Assembly: GCA_027039465.1 (NCBI GenBank)
Contig: JALWEA010000407.1
Location: 1-9,300 of the forward strand
Length of the DNA stretch: 9,300 bases
Reading direction: 5' to 3'
DNA from: Calditrichia bacterium
Lineage (GTDB): Bacteria > Calditrichota > Calditrichia > Calditrichales > Calditrichaceae
Below are positions 1 to 7,741 of the stretch, piece by piece (the first letter of the stretch is position 1; every line of letters begins with the position of its first letter). The notes beneath the pieces are model-generated. The model had not been told where the DNA came from, made no database searches, and saw only the letters and a program-made list of their open reading frames with translations. The position numbers were made by a program, and so were the translations under genes.

Positions 1-461
1 GTATTGGTAGCCAGCAAATTGGCGCCGACCGGTAAATCGAAGGTATCGCCGTGCCAGTGAAAGGCCGTAAAGTTTTCCGGAAACGAAAACAATCCTTCTT
101 TGTTTTGCCGAATGCCTTTTACGGGAAACCAACCGATTTCCTTCAATGAATTTTTGTAAACCCGGGCACCAAGGGCAGCGGCAATCAATTGCGCGCCTAA
201 GCAAATACCCAGAACCGGTTTACCCGCTTTGATGGCCGAACGGATGAAGGCTTTTTCCTGCGCCAGCCAGGGGAATTTGCCTTCGTCATTAACGCCCATC
301 GGCCCGCCCATAATGATCAGTCCGTCGATTTCTTCAAGAGCGGGTAGCTTCCGATCTTCAAAAAAACGCGTTACCGTCAAGGTATGCCCGTGCTTCGTCA
401 GCCACGGCTCAATACTGCCCAAACCTTCGAACGGTACATGTTGTAAATAGTGAATACGCAT
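1..461 (-). CDS. Class I glutamine amidotransferase, GMP-synthase-like, stand-alone (3' end cut by window edge)
   Basis: Only the first 153 residues lie in the window. Residues 46-56 (IDGLIIMGGPM) form the oxyanion-loop region, and residues 85-91 (GICLGAQ) are the nucleophile elbow with catalytic Cys87. Residues 134-141 (FHWHGDTF) are the motif usual in free-standing GMP-synthase-like amidotransferases. The catalytic His and Glu of the triad (normally a QFHPE-type motif) would lie about 20-30 residues further on, outside the window, so activity cannot be judged. Family members hydrolyse glutamine to supply ammonia, or hydrolyse gamma-glutamyl compounds; many small stand-alone ones have no assigned substrate. 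No synthetase domain is fused at the N terminus. The ATG at 461 is preceded by AAAAAAGGT at suitable distance and begins directly with the beta strand MRIHYLQHV. It starts 18 bp after the cytochrome stop, so the two are probably co-transcribed. Confidence 0.85.
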   Translation of the reverse strand, partial: MRIHYLQHVPFEGLGSIEPWLTKHGHTLTVTRFFEDRKLPALEEIDGLIIMGGPMGVNDEGKFPWLAQEKAFIRSAIKAGKPVLGICLGAQLIAAALGARVYKNSLKEIGWFPVKGIRQNKEGLFSFPENFTAFHWHGDTFDLPVGANLLATN

Positions 462-479
462 TGTTCTACCTTTTTTCTG

Positions 480-2894
480 CTAATGCCCTTTAGCCCGTTT
501 CTTTTTCCAGAAGAACAAAACAATCAGCGCCAACAACGGGATGCTGATCATGCCTAAAACCTGCGACCAACCTGCGATAAGTAAAATTTTGTGCAACAAA
601 TCGGCATGCTTGCCTGGGGCATCCGGTAACTGCCCGGTTACATCGGCAATGTGGTGGAGTATATTCACGGCCAGCGACTTTTTGGGAATTTCCTGATGAC
701 AGCCTAAACACAATCCACGCCGATCCAACCAACCGCGTTCTTCGTTGTTCAAAGGTCTTGAAAGCTTAAAATGATGGCCAACCGTTTGTAATTGCTCACC
801 ATCCCGGGTTACAACCGCCGACCAATCTTTCTTTAGACCTGGAATCGGTTCGATTTGCGTACGTGCGTTTTTGGTCAGAATCGTGCCGTCCGGGGCGGCA
901 ATATCCACGACCCGTCCTTTTTCCCATGAACCGTTCAGGCGACCTCCGTCAATACCATAACCGGCGGCTTTGGCCGAAGCATGGCACGATTCACAACTAC
1001 GAGCATGTCCATTGGTGTGCGGTTGGACCGGCGCCATGTCGATGGCAAGCTGGCCTTGTTCTCCGCCGCCTTCGGTACCCGCAGGCGTTCGGTAAATACG
1101 ATTTTTGACGACCGTTTTACCGTTTTGATCCACAATGGTGTAATTAACCTGACATCCTGGAATCAGCGGCGTAATACGTCCTTCGCCATTTACACCAAGC
1201 GCTGGATCTTCCCAACGCAGATAGGAATGCGTTTCTTTAACATGCCCCGGAATCTGAAACGCGTTTCCTTGCGGATCTTTATTCGCCTTTCGATGAGCGG
1301 CACGGGTATGGTAGTGTCCGGCCGCCACCCAGTCGTAGCCATGAGAATTTTTAGAATAATCGATTTTGACATGACAACCGTAACATTGCGGCGCCCATTG
1401 GGCATGGCAGGTGTAACATTCCATTTGTCCCACATGTTGCGGAATGGAAACCATGGCCACTCTGGCGTCCAATTCCAATTGGTCTTTTTCCGCTAGTAAT
1501 TTCAAAGGCTTCAATTCCAAATCTTTGCCACCTGCAGTATGTACAATCACCAAATTGCCCCTTCGCACCACATTGCCGAAGGGATTCCCGCGCGCCGTTA
1601 ACAGGTAACCGTCCTCAGGCGGATAAACAGTACCCTTCCGCTGCATTGCCAACAAATCTTTAGTCACACCGCGAGGGCCGTTGCCCAATTTTCGGCCGAA
1701 CTCATCCCCGTAACCCAAAGGCAATTCCCATGGATAGCGATCGGGCGTTCCGTGGCAATCGGTACATTCGATTTCAACCGACCCCAAGGTTGTACCGGCT
1801 AAAAATCCGTCGCCGTGAACATCCAACGTGGTGTGACAGTCCTGACAAACCATGTGATATTTGGTATTGTGGATATCGCCTTTCATAGACAAATAGTGTT
1901 TGGTGTGCAATTTCGGTTGCGCCGCACCGCCGTCTCCCCACGGCGATTCGTAAGCCGATTCCATTAACCCTTGAAACGAAACGCCGATACGCTTTCCGCG
2001 GTCATGACAGGTAGTACAGGTTTCAACCGGAATACCGCTGTAGGTGTGGCCGTTGACTGTTACCTTGGCCTTGCGTGTGGATTGAATTCGGTGGACAAGT
2101 AAATGCCCGGGTTTGTCTTTGGGAATAGTCGGATCGTTACCTTCGTACAAGCCTTCGTTGCTGTATGGGGTGTGGCAGGCCGAACATCCCATGCCGCGAT
2201 AATCACCGCGCGCTTGTCGGCCACGAACAGCCAAATGGCAGCGTTGACACTCCTGACGAATGTAGGTAAAAGCAGCTTTTTGAGGACGTTTCACCACTTC
2301 CTTGGGATCGGCAGGCGCCCTTGGAACTTGCACTATGCTATCAGGAAAAGCCTGAGGTTCAAGTTGCTTCAATTTTTCTTTGTACGCGCGATATGCTTCG
2401 GTTCCCAAACGGACATGCGGATCCGAAGGATTTTTAACATTATAATTGGCCCAATGGGCATGATATCCGGTAAGTCCGCCGGCACTCCAGGCCACGCCCT
2501 GTATCTTGCCCGCTTCCGTCATCATCAGGCTTTGCCACTGCGCCTTCACTTCCTGTAGATGACAAAGCCCGCAAGTGTTTTCATTAATCCACGGGCTTCC
2601 GGGATCGGCATAGAATCTGCCGCTATGCGCTGCCTTTTTAGTGGTCGCTTTGGGATTTCCGCCGTGGCAAACCACGCATCCGCTGGGATCTCCGTATTTA
2701 GCACCCAACGTACGGATTTGTTGCATCATTGGAGAGTCGGGTGTGCGAATATCTTCAATCCCTTTGTGGCAGCTCAGGCAGCCGCTCGTTGACTGAGCAC
2801 GTAAACCCGAAAGCGTAAAAATCGCCAAAACGGCTAGAAAAATCTTCGTTTTAAAAAGAACAGTTTCCAGGCGAAAAAGTTTTTTTATTACCAT
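480..2894 (-). CDS. Membrane-anchored 12-heme c-type cytochrome (804 aa)
   Basis: A hydrophobic stretch at about residues 17-32 followed by RAQS is a Sec signal peptide. Twelve CXXCH heme-binding motifs start at Cys39, 73, 108, 216, 237, 293, 350, 377, 493, 504, 634 and 729. One further cysteine (581) is not in a heme motif. Residues about 769-796 are a strongly hydrophobic helix followed by KKKRAKGH, giving a periplasmic heme domain with a C-terminal inner-membrane anchor and a basic cytoplasmic end. Hemes are unevenly spread: about 110 residues without heme lie between motifs 8 and 9, and about 125 between 10 and 11, so non-heme beta-type domains may be inserted. Many extra histidines could be distal ligands. 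The family role is electron transfer, for instance from menaquinol or between periplasmic carriers; no specific reductase signature (NrfA, Otr, Hao) was recognised. The ATG at 2894 follows a perfect AGGAGG. The function as a multiheme cytochrome is firm; the physiological partner is unknown. Confidence 0.95.
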   Translation of the reverse strand: MVIKKLFRLETVLFKTKIFLAVLAIFTLSGLRAQSTSGCLSCHKGIEDIRTPDSPMMQQIRTLGAKYGDPSGCVVCHGGNPKATTKKAAHSGRFYADPGSPWINENTCGLCHLQEVKAQWQSLMMTEAGKIQGVAWSAGGLTGYHAHWANYNVKNPSDPHVRLGTEAYRAYKEKLKQLEPQAFPDSIVQVPRAPADPKEVVKRPQKAAFTYIRQECQRCHLAVRGRQARGDYRGMGCSACHTPYSNEGLYEGNDPTIPKDKPGHLLVHRIQSTRKAKVTVNGHTYSGIPVETCTTCHDRGKRIGVSFQGLMESAYESPWGDGGAAQPKLHTKHYLSMKGDIHNTKYHMVCQDCHTTLDVHGDGFLAGTTLGSVEIECTDCHGTPDRYPWELPLGYGDEFGRKLGNGPRGVTKDLLAMQRKGTVYPPEDGYLLTARGNPFGNVVRRGNLVIVHTAGGKDLELKPLKLLAEKDQLELDARVAMVSIPQHVGQMECYTCHAQWAPQCYGCHVKIDYSKNSHGYDWVAAGHYHTRAAHRKANKDPQGNAFQIPGHVKETHSYLRWEDPALGVNGEGRITPLIPGCQVNYTIVDQNGKTVVKNRIYRTPAGTEGGGEQGQLAIDMAPVQPHTNGHARSCESCHASAKAAGYGIDGGRLNGSWEKGRVVDIAAPDGTILTKNARTQIEPIPGLKKDWSAVVTRDGEQLQTVGHHFKLSRPLNNEERGWLDRRGLCLGCHQEIPKKSLAVNILHHIADVTGQLPDAPGKHADLLHKILLIAGWSQVLGMISIPLLALIVLFFWKKKRAKGH

Positions 2895-2898
2895 TACG

Positions 2899-2904
2899 CC
2901 TCCT
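2899..2904 (-). promoter_or_regulatory. Ribosome binding site AGGAGG of the 12-heme cytochrome gene
   Basis: On the minus strand the sequence AGGAGG lies 4 nt before the ATG at 2894. It is the strongest Shine-Dalgarno match in the window and fixes this start. It suggests efficient translation of the cytochrome independent of the upstream glycosyltransferase gene, which ends 81 bp earlier. Confidence 0.8.
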
Positions 2905-2914
2905 ATTTCAATTC

Positions 2915-2938
2915 AGAGAGAAAAATTTAATTCCCTCT
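2915..2938 (-). other. Imperfect inverted repeat in the leader of the cytochrome gene
   Basis: On the minus strand AGAGGGAA and TTCTCTCT can pair over 8 positions (one G-U) around an 8-nt AT-rich loop. The element sits between the glycosyltransferase stop and the cytochrome ribosome binding site. There is no run of T directly after it, so it is not a typical intrinsic terminator. It may be an mRNA leader hairpin or a chance feature of AT-rich sequence. Confidence 0.3.
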
Positions 2939-2975
2939 AATTTATTTTTAGAAATGGAATCGCCTTCGATGTGCA

Positions 2976-4292
2976 TTAAAAGTCAACCACCTGCAAGGGG
3001 TCAAATTCTTGCTGCAAATTTTCCAGCTCTTTTTTAATCCTCCCCAACCGCTTGTACAAAGCCTGCTCGTAAATCAAATCGATTTTGGAGAACAGCGCTT
3101 CACGCTCCAATTTCATTTCCATGGCGGCCAGCATGGTGTATTCACCGAACGGCCAACGGAAGGTAAGCGGTTGCATATCGCCCTGGTACGGCAGATAAAA
3201 ATCTCCCAGACGCAAACGTTTGATGCGCCTTCCGTTACCTTCCTGTTCCGAATGGAACGGAATGACGATGGACGGTTTACCCGAAAGCAACACTTCCATG
3301 GTAGAGCCGTAACCGCCGTGTTGAATCACCAAATCACTTTGGTTAATGGCTGCGATGCCGTCCACCCAATCAGTAAAGACCACATTAGCCGAACGTCCCT
3401 GAAACAACTTGGCCGGAACGCTGCGCGCCGTGGTTACCAACACACGGAAATCCGTTTTGTCAAACACCGATAGAATCGCTTCGAAAAACTGCCGCTCGTT
3501 AAATCGATTGGCGCCGCCGCCAATGGTCACATACACCCTTGGTAAATCGTTCTGTTCGGCAAAAAAGGGAATCTTTTGCGCGCCGCCGGAAATTTCCGCC
3601 AGAGGCCCGCTGAAAATCACCTTAACATCATCGGGCGGTTTAACAGGTTCGATTTTCGGCGAGGCCGGAATCAGATACAAATCACCCCGCAGCAAATCTT
3701 CCGCCTGCTGAATATCCGTAACGGAAAGACTATCGAGCAACTCGGCAAACGGCGCCAAAGCATCCGGCGGCACCATTTGCGGCTTTTTTCGCAGCCACCA
3801 AAAAAATCTCGGATCGGGCGGGAAGCCGGCCTGCCTTGTAATTTGCACAACCGGAACGGAAAGTTTTTTCCCCAGCAAAAAGGTTAAAAAATGCGTATCG
3901 CCGACCAACACATCCGGCTTAAAACGGGTGGCAATTTTTTCCAATTGCCGGAAACGTCGTTTAACGATTTTTTGCGAAACGTAACCGTCGCGCGGCACCT
4001 GATAGGCCAGTCCGTCAAAGGCCAAAAACACCGGCGGGCGTTCAGGCGGCGCCGAAAGTACCACTTTGGGTAAATGCGGCTTGCGGAACTGCCAGCGCAA
4101 AATTTTTTCCTGTTTGGTGTTCAATAAAAAGGTCTCGATTCCGGCATTCAAGCCGTCGGCGTAATGCTTGTTTTCCAAAACCAGGGCTGTTTGCACACCG
4201 GATGCTTGCAGTTTTTTAGCCAAATAAATGGTTCGCGAAACATGCCCTTTACCGCCACCGTGATCACTGGGAATAAGCAAAACCCGTTTCAT
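2976..4292 (-). CDS. GT-B fold glycosyltransferase, MurG/UGT-like (438 aa)
   Basis: Residues 11-20 (HGGGKGHVSR) form the glycine-rich N-terminal acceptor loop seen in GT28/GT1-type enzymes. Residues 253-260 (VYVTIGGG) open the C-terminal Rossmann-like half. Residues 325-330 (HGGYGS) with SGKPSIVIPFHSEQEGN just after are the nucleotide-sugar binding signature, with Glu349/Gln350 in the place that usually contacts the sugar. The last 45 residues are charged and helical, possibly a coiled coil or membrane-association tail. Such enzymes move a sugar from an NDP-sugar to a lipid, carotenoid or natural-product hydroxyl. Length is normal for the family. The frame also opens at a TTG 24 bp upstream, but the ATG at 4292 has GAGGA at 5 nt spacing and begins with the typical beta strand MKRVLLIPSD, so it is preferred. 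It starts 1 bp after the stop of the dikinase gene, so translation is likely coupled. The acceptor is unknown; no signal peptide is seen, so it acts in the cytoplasm. Confidence 0.88.
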   Translation of the reverse strand: MKRVLLIPSDHGGGKGHVSRTIYLAKKLQASGVQTALVLENKHYADGLNAGIETFLLNTKQEKILRWQFRKPHLPKVVLSAPPERPPVFLAFDGLAYQVPRDGYVSQKIVKRRFRQLEKIATRFKPDVLVGDTHFLTFLLGKKLSVPVVQITRQAGFPPDPRFFWWLRKKPQMVPPDALAPFAELLDSLSVTDIQQAEDLLRGDLYLIPASPKIEPVKPPDDVKVIFSGPLAEISGGAQKIPFFAEQNDLPRVYVTIGGGANRFNERQFFEAILSVFDKTDFRVLVTTARSVPAKLFQGRSANVVFTDWVDGIAAINQSDLVIQHGGYGSTMEVLLSGKPSIVIPFHSEQEGNGRRIKRLRLGDFYLPYQGDMQPLTFRWPFGEYTMLAAMEMKLEREALFSKIDLIYEQALYKRLGRIKKELENLQQEFDPLQVVDF

Positions 4293-4293
4293 A

Positions 4294-6783
4294 TTAATCC
4301 TCGTCCAATATTTCAATCGTTCCGGTTTGTCCGTTCATGCGTATCCATTGTCCCGATTTCAAACGTTTGGTTACCTCAGGTACGGCGGCGATCATGGGAA
4401 TGCCGAATTCCCTCGCGATAATTGCTCCGTGCGACAGCGCGCCGCCGATTTCCGTAATAATGCCTCCGGCCAACACCATTAACGGTGTCCAGCCCGGATT
4501 GGTGGCCTTGGTAACCAAAATATCGCCGCGTTCGAACTGCGCACCTTCATCGGCCTGTAAAATCACCTGCACCCTGCCTTCCTTAAAGCCAGGGCTGCAA
4601 GGAATTCCCGTCAGCGCCGCTTCCGTTTTGTCGGATTCGGCCAACGGCAGCCAGCGATCGCCCATTTGTTTAATGCGCGTAGGGTGCGTCATTTCCATTT
4701 GCTTATTGCGCAAAAGACGCCGTTGCTGAATTTTCAAAATCAATTCCTTGCCGGAGAGCCCACCCTTGACCAGAGCGTTTACTTCCGGCCAGGTTAAATA
4801 AAAAACGGATTGATCGTCATTAAAAAATTCTTTGCTTAATCGGGTTAAATGCCCTTTTAAGGCGGCAAACAAACGCACGATTTGTTGTTTCAAAATTTCA
4901 CGTTCAAAACTAAAATATTCCGCTTTTTTGAGCAGGTATTTAAATATTTTTTGTTTTAGCCAGGATTTACTTTTCAGGCGGCTCAGGGCTTCCTGCTTTA
5001 ACTCCACCCGCTCCCGTTCCAGCTTGAGCAATTGTTCCTGCAAATCGAATCCGTTGCGTCGATAACGGGCATAGTTGCGCAGCGACTGCAGAATGTAGCC
5101 GGGATTTTCCGACCAGCGCGGATAAATCAATTCAAATTCGTGCAAAGCGCCGTGACCGTAATGTTCAAAATACATATCAATAGCTTTACGCAAGGGATCC
5201 CGCTTCGGCTGTTTGGATAGCCAATCCTGTAATTCTTCCACGGTTAATTTGGAAAACATTTCGCGATATTTTTCGTTTTTTCGGATCCATTGACCGATTT
5301 CCCAAAGCGCACGCGCAGGTTGGGTGCTTGCCACATCGCCAATGCCCTGCAACAATTTGGCGGCCTTTATTCCGCTATCGGTGCACCATGCTACACAAAC
5401 CTTATCCAAAGCCTGGTAATAAATCTCCGCAAAAATCGTAACCGAAATGTGCAAATTCATAACCCTGCGCGACCAATTGAGCAGGCGCTTCATTTCTTTC
5501 AGGCGAAACCGCGGCGTTGCGTTCTCGGGAACCTGTAACACTTGTTTGGGGATGGAACGATTCCACGGCCAAACTTTGTAAGGCAGGCGCAACAAAAAGA
5601 AGCCGAGTCGCAATGCCAGGTAACCGAGCTTAAAAACTCCGGCAACGGTCTTTAAACTTACCTTACGTTCGGGACTTAAATAAGTGCTCAAATAGAATGC
5701 TTCCAGTACGCGCCGGAAAGCATTTTGATTAAAATAAACCTTGCCCTCGTAAAGGGTGAAAAGCGGCTGTTTGGGCATGCGCAAACCCAAATTACGCAAG
5801 AAGTAACGGTAGGCTCCGTTGGTCATGGGCTGCAAAATACTCCAACTGAACGGTGTTACCACATCGGGAATCACCTCACCCACGTTTTCGTCCGTCCAAA
5901 TAATGCCGGATTTTAACGTGGTTATCGGGCGAAATTGCAAGAAATAGTAGTTTTGTCCGTCATAAGCCCATTCCACATCCACCGGATTGCCGGATTCTTT
6001 TTCCAATCGTAAAAGTTGTTGAACAAAGGTTTCAATTTGAGGCAAATCGGCGGCGCTTGTACCAAAGTCCGGCATACCTTCGCGGAGCTTTTCCCTATTC
6101 AGGGAAATTTGTTTGGGAATAGCTTGTCCGTCCACCAATTGCCGACCGCTTCCGGCAACATACTCGATCAGCAATTCATCTTTCTCGGGCGCCAACGGAT
6201 TCTGCGAAAAAGCCACACCGGCAAATCGGGTTTCCGCCATTTCTTGCAGGATTACGCCCATGGCATACGCCGGTAAAGGCATCTCATGCTGCTGGCAATA
6301 GCTCCAAACCCGTTCGGAAAACAGGGAGGCCCACACTTGCCGCACGGCTTGTTCGACGGATTCCTTTTCGGCTTTAACGTTTAAAGCGCTAAAATACTGA
6401 CCGGCAAACGACTGCTGTCCCAGATCTTCGCTTACGGCCGAAGAGCGCACGGCCAAACGCGTCACCCCTTCTTTGCGCCATTGTTGCAACAGCTCGTCAA
6501 GCTCTTTTCCGAATGAATCCGGCAAAGGAATGCGCTCCAATTCGGAGCGGATTTTTTTCAAACGCTCCGGAGAAAGCAACTCCGAGGACGAACCTTTGCG
6601 TAACGTTTCAATTTCCGTTTTCAGTTGATTCCCCTTTATTGCCTCGTTAAAAGCCTGTACGGAAATAAACGCCGCTCGCGGCACAGGATAATCATGGCGG
6701 ATCAAATAGGAAAGATTGGCCGCCTTTTGTCCGACCTGTTCCGCAGAAAGCTTATGTTTCGGAAAAAGAATCCAATTAGTCAT
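4294..6783 (-). CDS. PEP-utilising dikinase, rifampin-phosphotransferase-like architecture (829 aa)
   Basis: The N-terminal part is the ATP-grasp domain of the PPDK/PEP-synthase family: VGQKAANLSYL at 17-27, RLAVRSSAVSEDLGQQSFAG at 109-128, and the closing EWAYDG...LQFRPITTL at about 271-290. A long central domain (about 300-700) follows. It contains YGHGALHEFELIYPRW at 542-557, which resembles the acceptor-domain motif of rifampin phosphotransferase-type enzymes, and a Lys/Arg-rich helical stretch at 580-660. The C terminus is the swivelling phosphohistidine domain, with TNPGWTPLM at 761-769 and GGALSHGAII at 780-789; His785 is the predicted phosphocarrier. The pyruvate/PEP TIM barrel of true PEP synthase is absent, so it should not make PEP. 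The expected chemistry is ATP to phospho-His to an acceptor bound by the central domain, with AMP and phosphate released. The start overlaps the CrtC-like stop as ATGACTAA; its Shine-Dalgarno is weak (GAAGAG, 10 nt), so translation is probably coupled. The acceptor is unknown. Confidence 0.9.
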   Translation of the reverse strand: MTNWILFPKHKLSAEQVGQKAANLSYLIRHDYPVPRAAFISVQAFNEAIKGNQLKTEIETLRKGSSSELLSPERLKKIRSELERIPLPDSFGKELDELLQQWRKEGVTRLAVRSSAVSEDLGQQSFAGQYFSALNVKAEKESVEQAVRQVWASLFSERVWSYCQQHEMPLPAYAMGVILQEMAETRFAGVAFSQNPLAPEKDELLIEYVAGSGRQLVDGQAIPKQISLNREKLREGMPDFGTSAADLPQIETFVQQLLRLEKESGNPVDVEWAYDGQNYYFLQFRPITTLKSGIIWTDENVGEVIPDVVTPFSWSILQPMTNGAYRYFLRNLGLRMPKQPLFTLYEGKVYFNQNAFRRVLEAFYLSTYLSPERKVSLKTVAGVFKLGYLALRLGFFLLRLPYKVWPWNRSIPKQVLQVPENATPRFRLKEMKRLLNWSRRVMNLHISVTIFAEIYYQALDKVCVAWCTDSGIKAAKLLQGIGDVASTQPARALWEIGQWIRKNEKYREMFSKLTVEELQDWLSKQPKRDPLRKAIDMYFEHYGHGALHEFELIYPRWSENPGYILQSLRNYARYRRNGFDLQEQLLKLERERVELKQEALSRLKSKSWLKQKIFKYLLKKAEYFSFEREILKQQIVRLFAALKGHLTRLSKEFFNDDQSVFYLTWPEVNALVKGGLSGKELILKIQQRRLLRNKQMEMTHPTRIKQMGDRWLPLAESDKTEAALTGIPCSPGFKEGRVQVILQADEGAQFERGDILVTKATNPGWTPLMVLAGGIITEIGGALSHGAIIAREFGIPMIAAVPEVTKRLKSGQWIRMNGQTGTIEILDED
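4298..4302 (-). promoter_or_regulatory. Ribosome binding site GAGGA of the glycosyltransferase gene, inside the dikinase 3' end
   Basis: GAGGA on the minus strand lies 5 nt before the ATG at 4292 and within the last codons of the dikinase gene. It decides between the ATG at 4292 and the unsupported TTG at 4316, and shows translational coupling of the two genes. Confidence 0.7.
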
Positions 6784-7741
6784 TTAAAAGCATCTCTTCG
6801 CCAAATATTTCAACTTCGTGTCCGTCGGCGTCTTTTGCCAGCCAGCGGTACCGACGATATTTTCCGTTTGTTAACCATTCACGTAAGGGTTTCAGGGCTT
6901 TGCATTCCAGGGTAAAAGCGGCTAAAATTTCCCTAACTTTTTCCAAAGGCGCAAGGGCGGCCGGCCAAACCGGGACTAAAAAGCGCAAATCGTCCAATCG
7001 GTAATTTTCTTTCAATTCAAAATCCCATTTTCCCCAGGCGCATTCAAATTGCAACCTGCTTTCGTTCATTTCGATATGAGCATCCGTTGTAAAATCCGTT
7101 TGCCGGTCTCCAACGCGCACCAAAATATTTTTAACCTCGTCATTACGCGGCACAATTCTACCCGCAATCCACAGTGTTTCCTGCTGATAAATTTTCATCC
7201 ACAGCCAGGACTTTAATTCTTTTTTAAGATTCAATGCGCCCTGATTTGCATCATGGTAGCCGCGTCCTGAAATATTGATGTCAAGCCACTGGCCCTTTCC
7301 GTCCTTAATGCGCAACCGCCCGGAAGCCTGCGCCTGCGGCATGAACAACAACCAACGGAAACTTTGCAAAGCTTTATTTTGCGATGGAAAATGCACATCA
7401 AGCGGCTCGGCACCAGGCTGATCATTTTCCAACAGCAGATTTAATTCCAGCCAATCGGCATGAATGTCTAATTTAGCATGTTCGGGCTTCCGTTCAAAAA
7501 AAAGCGTAGCATCCGACCGGTATTGCATTTGATCCCCGTTCGGCGCTATGTACAATTGATCTTGCGGAATAAGCAAAAATTTGTGCGCCAACCTTTGGTT
7601 GTTTTGATAAATAAAAATATCAAAAATACTAACATTGAAATGAGACATGAACGGTTTGGTGTGGAAACTAAACACCAAATCATAACCGTCGGTTTGGTGG
7701 ACGTCAAAATACAACCATTCAAAGAATGCATCACTTCTCAT
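6776..7741 (-). CDS. CrtC/AttH-like protein (hydroxyneurosporene synthase family, divergent), 321 aa
   Basis: Residues 8-14 (EWLYFDV) and 159-168 (GRGYHDANQG) match, from memory, the two best conserved motifs of the CrtC/AttH family (EWWYFD and GYHDHNWG). SWLWMKIY at 178-185 fits the following strand. The protein is mostly beta, as expected for a double lipocalin-like fold. CrtC hydrates the terminal double bond of acyclic carotenoids, but most relatives have no proven substrate, and here the second motif has Ala and Gln where His and Trp are usual. The reaction is therefore uncertain. The ATG at 7741 overlaps the DUF2809 stop as ATGA and has GGAG 9 nt upstream, so it is chosen. The frame stays open to a TTG at 7825, which would add a hydrophobic signal-like 28-residue leader (see findings). 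The 3' end overlaps the dikinase start by 8 bp. Family call moderate, function weak. Confidence 0.72.
   Translation of the reverse strand: MRSDAFFEWLYFDVHQTDGYDLVFSFHTKPFMSHFNVSIFDIFIYQNNQRLAHKFLLIPQDQLYIAPNGDQMQYRSDATLFFERKPEHAKLDIHADWLELNLLLENDQPGAEPLDVHFPSQNKALQSFRWLLFMPQAQASGRLRIKDGKGQWLDINISGRGYHDANQGALNLKKELKSWLWMKIYQQETLWIAGRIVPRNDEVKNILVRVGDRQTDFTTDAHIEMNESRLQFECAWGKWDFELKENYRLDDLRFLVPVWPAALAPLEKVREILAAFTLECKALKPLREWLTNGKYRRYRWLAKDADGHEVEIFGEEMLLND

Noticed and set aside
981..1496. 171-residue plus-strand open frame
   Set aside because: It lies wholly inside the cytochrome gene on the other strand, has no recognisable domain, and the minus-strand frame carries heme motifs throughout.
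3009..3473. 154-residue plus-strand open frame
   Set aside because: Antisense to the C-terminal half of the glycosyltransferase, which has clear family motifs; no ribosome binding site or family pattern.
4293..4316. TTG start extending the glycosyltransferase by 8 residues
   Set aside because: It has no Shine-Dalgarno and overlaps the dikinase end; the ATG at 4292 has GAGGA at good spacing and starts at the expected first strand.
4294..6783. Annotation as phosphoenolpyruvate synthase
   Set aside because: The phospho-His domain is at the extreme C terminus and the PEP/pyruvate TIM-barrel domain is missing, so only the dikinase superfamily is supported.
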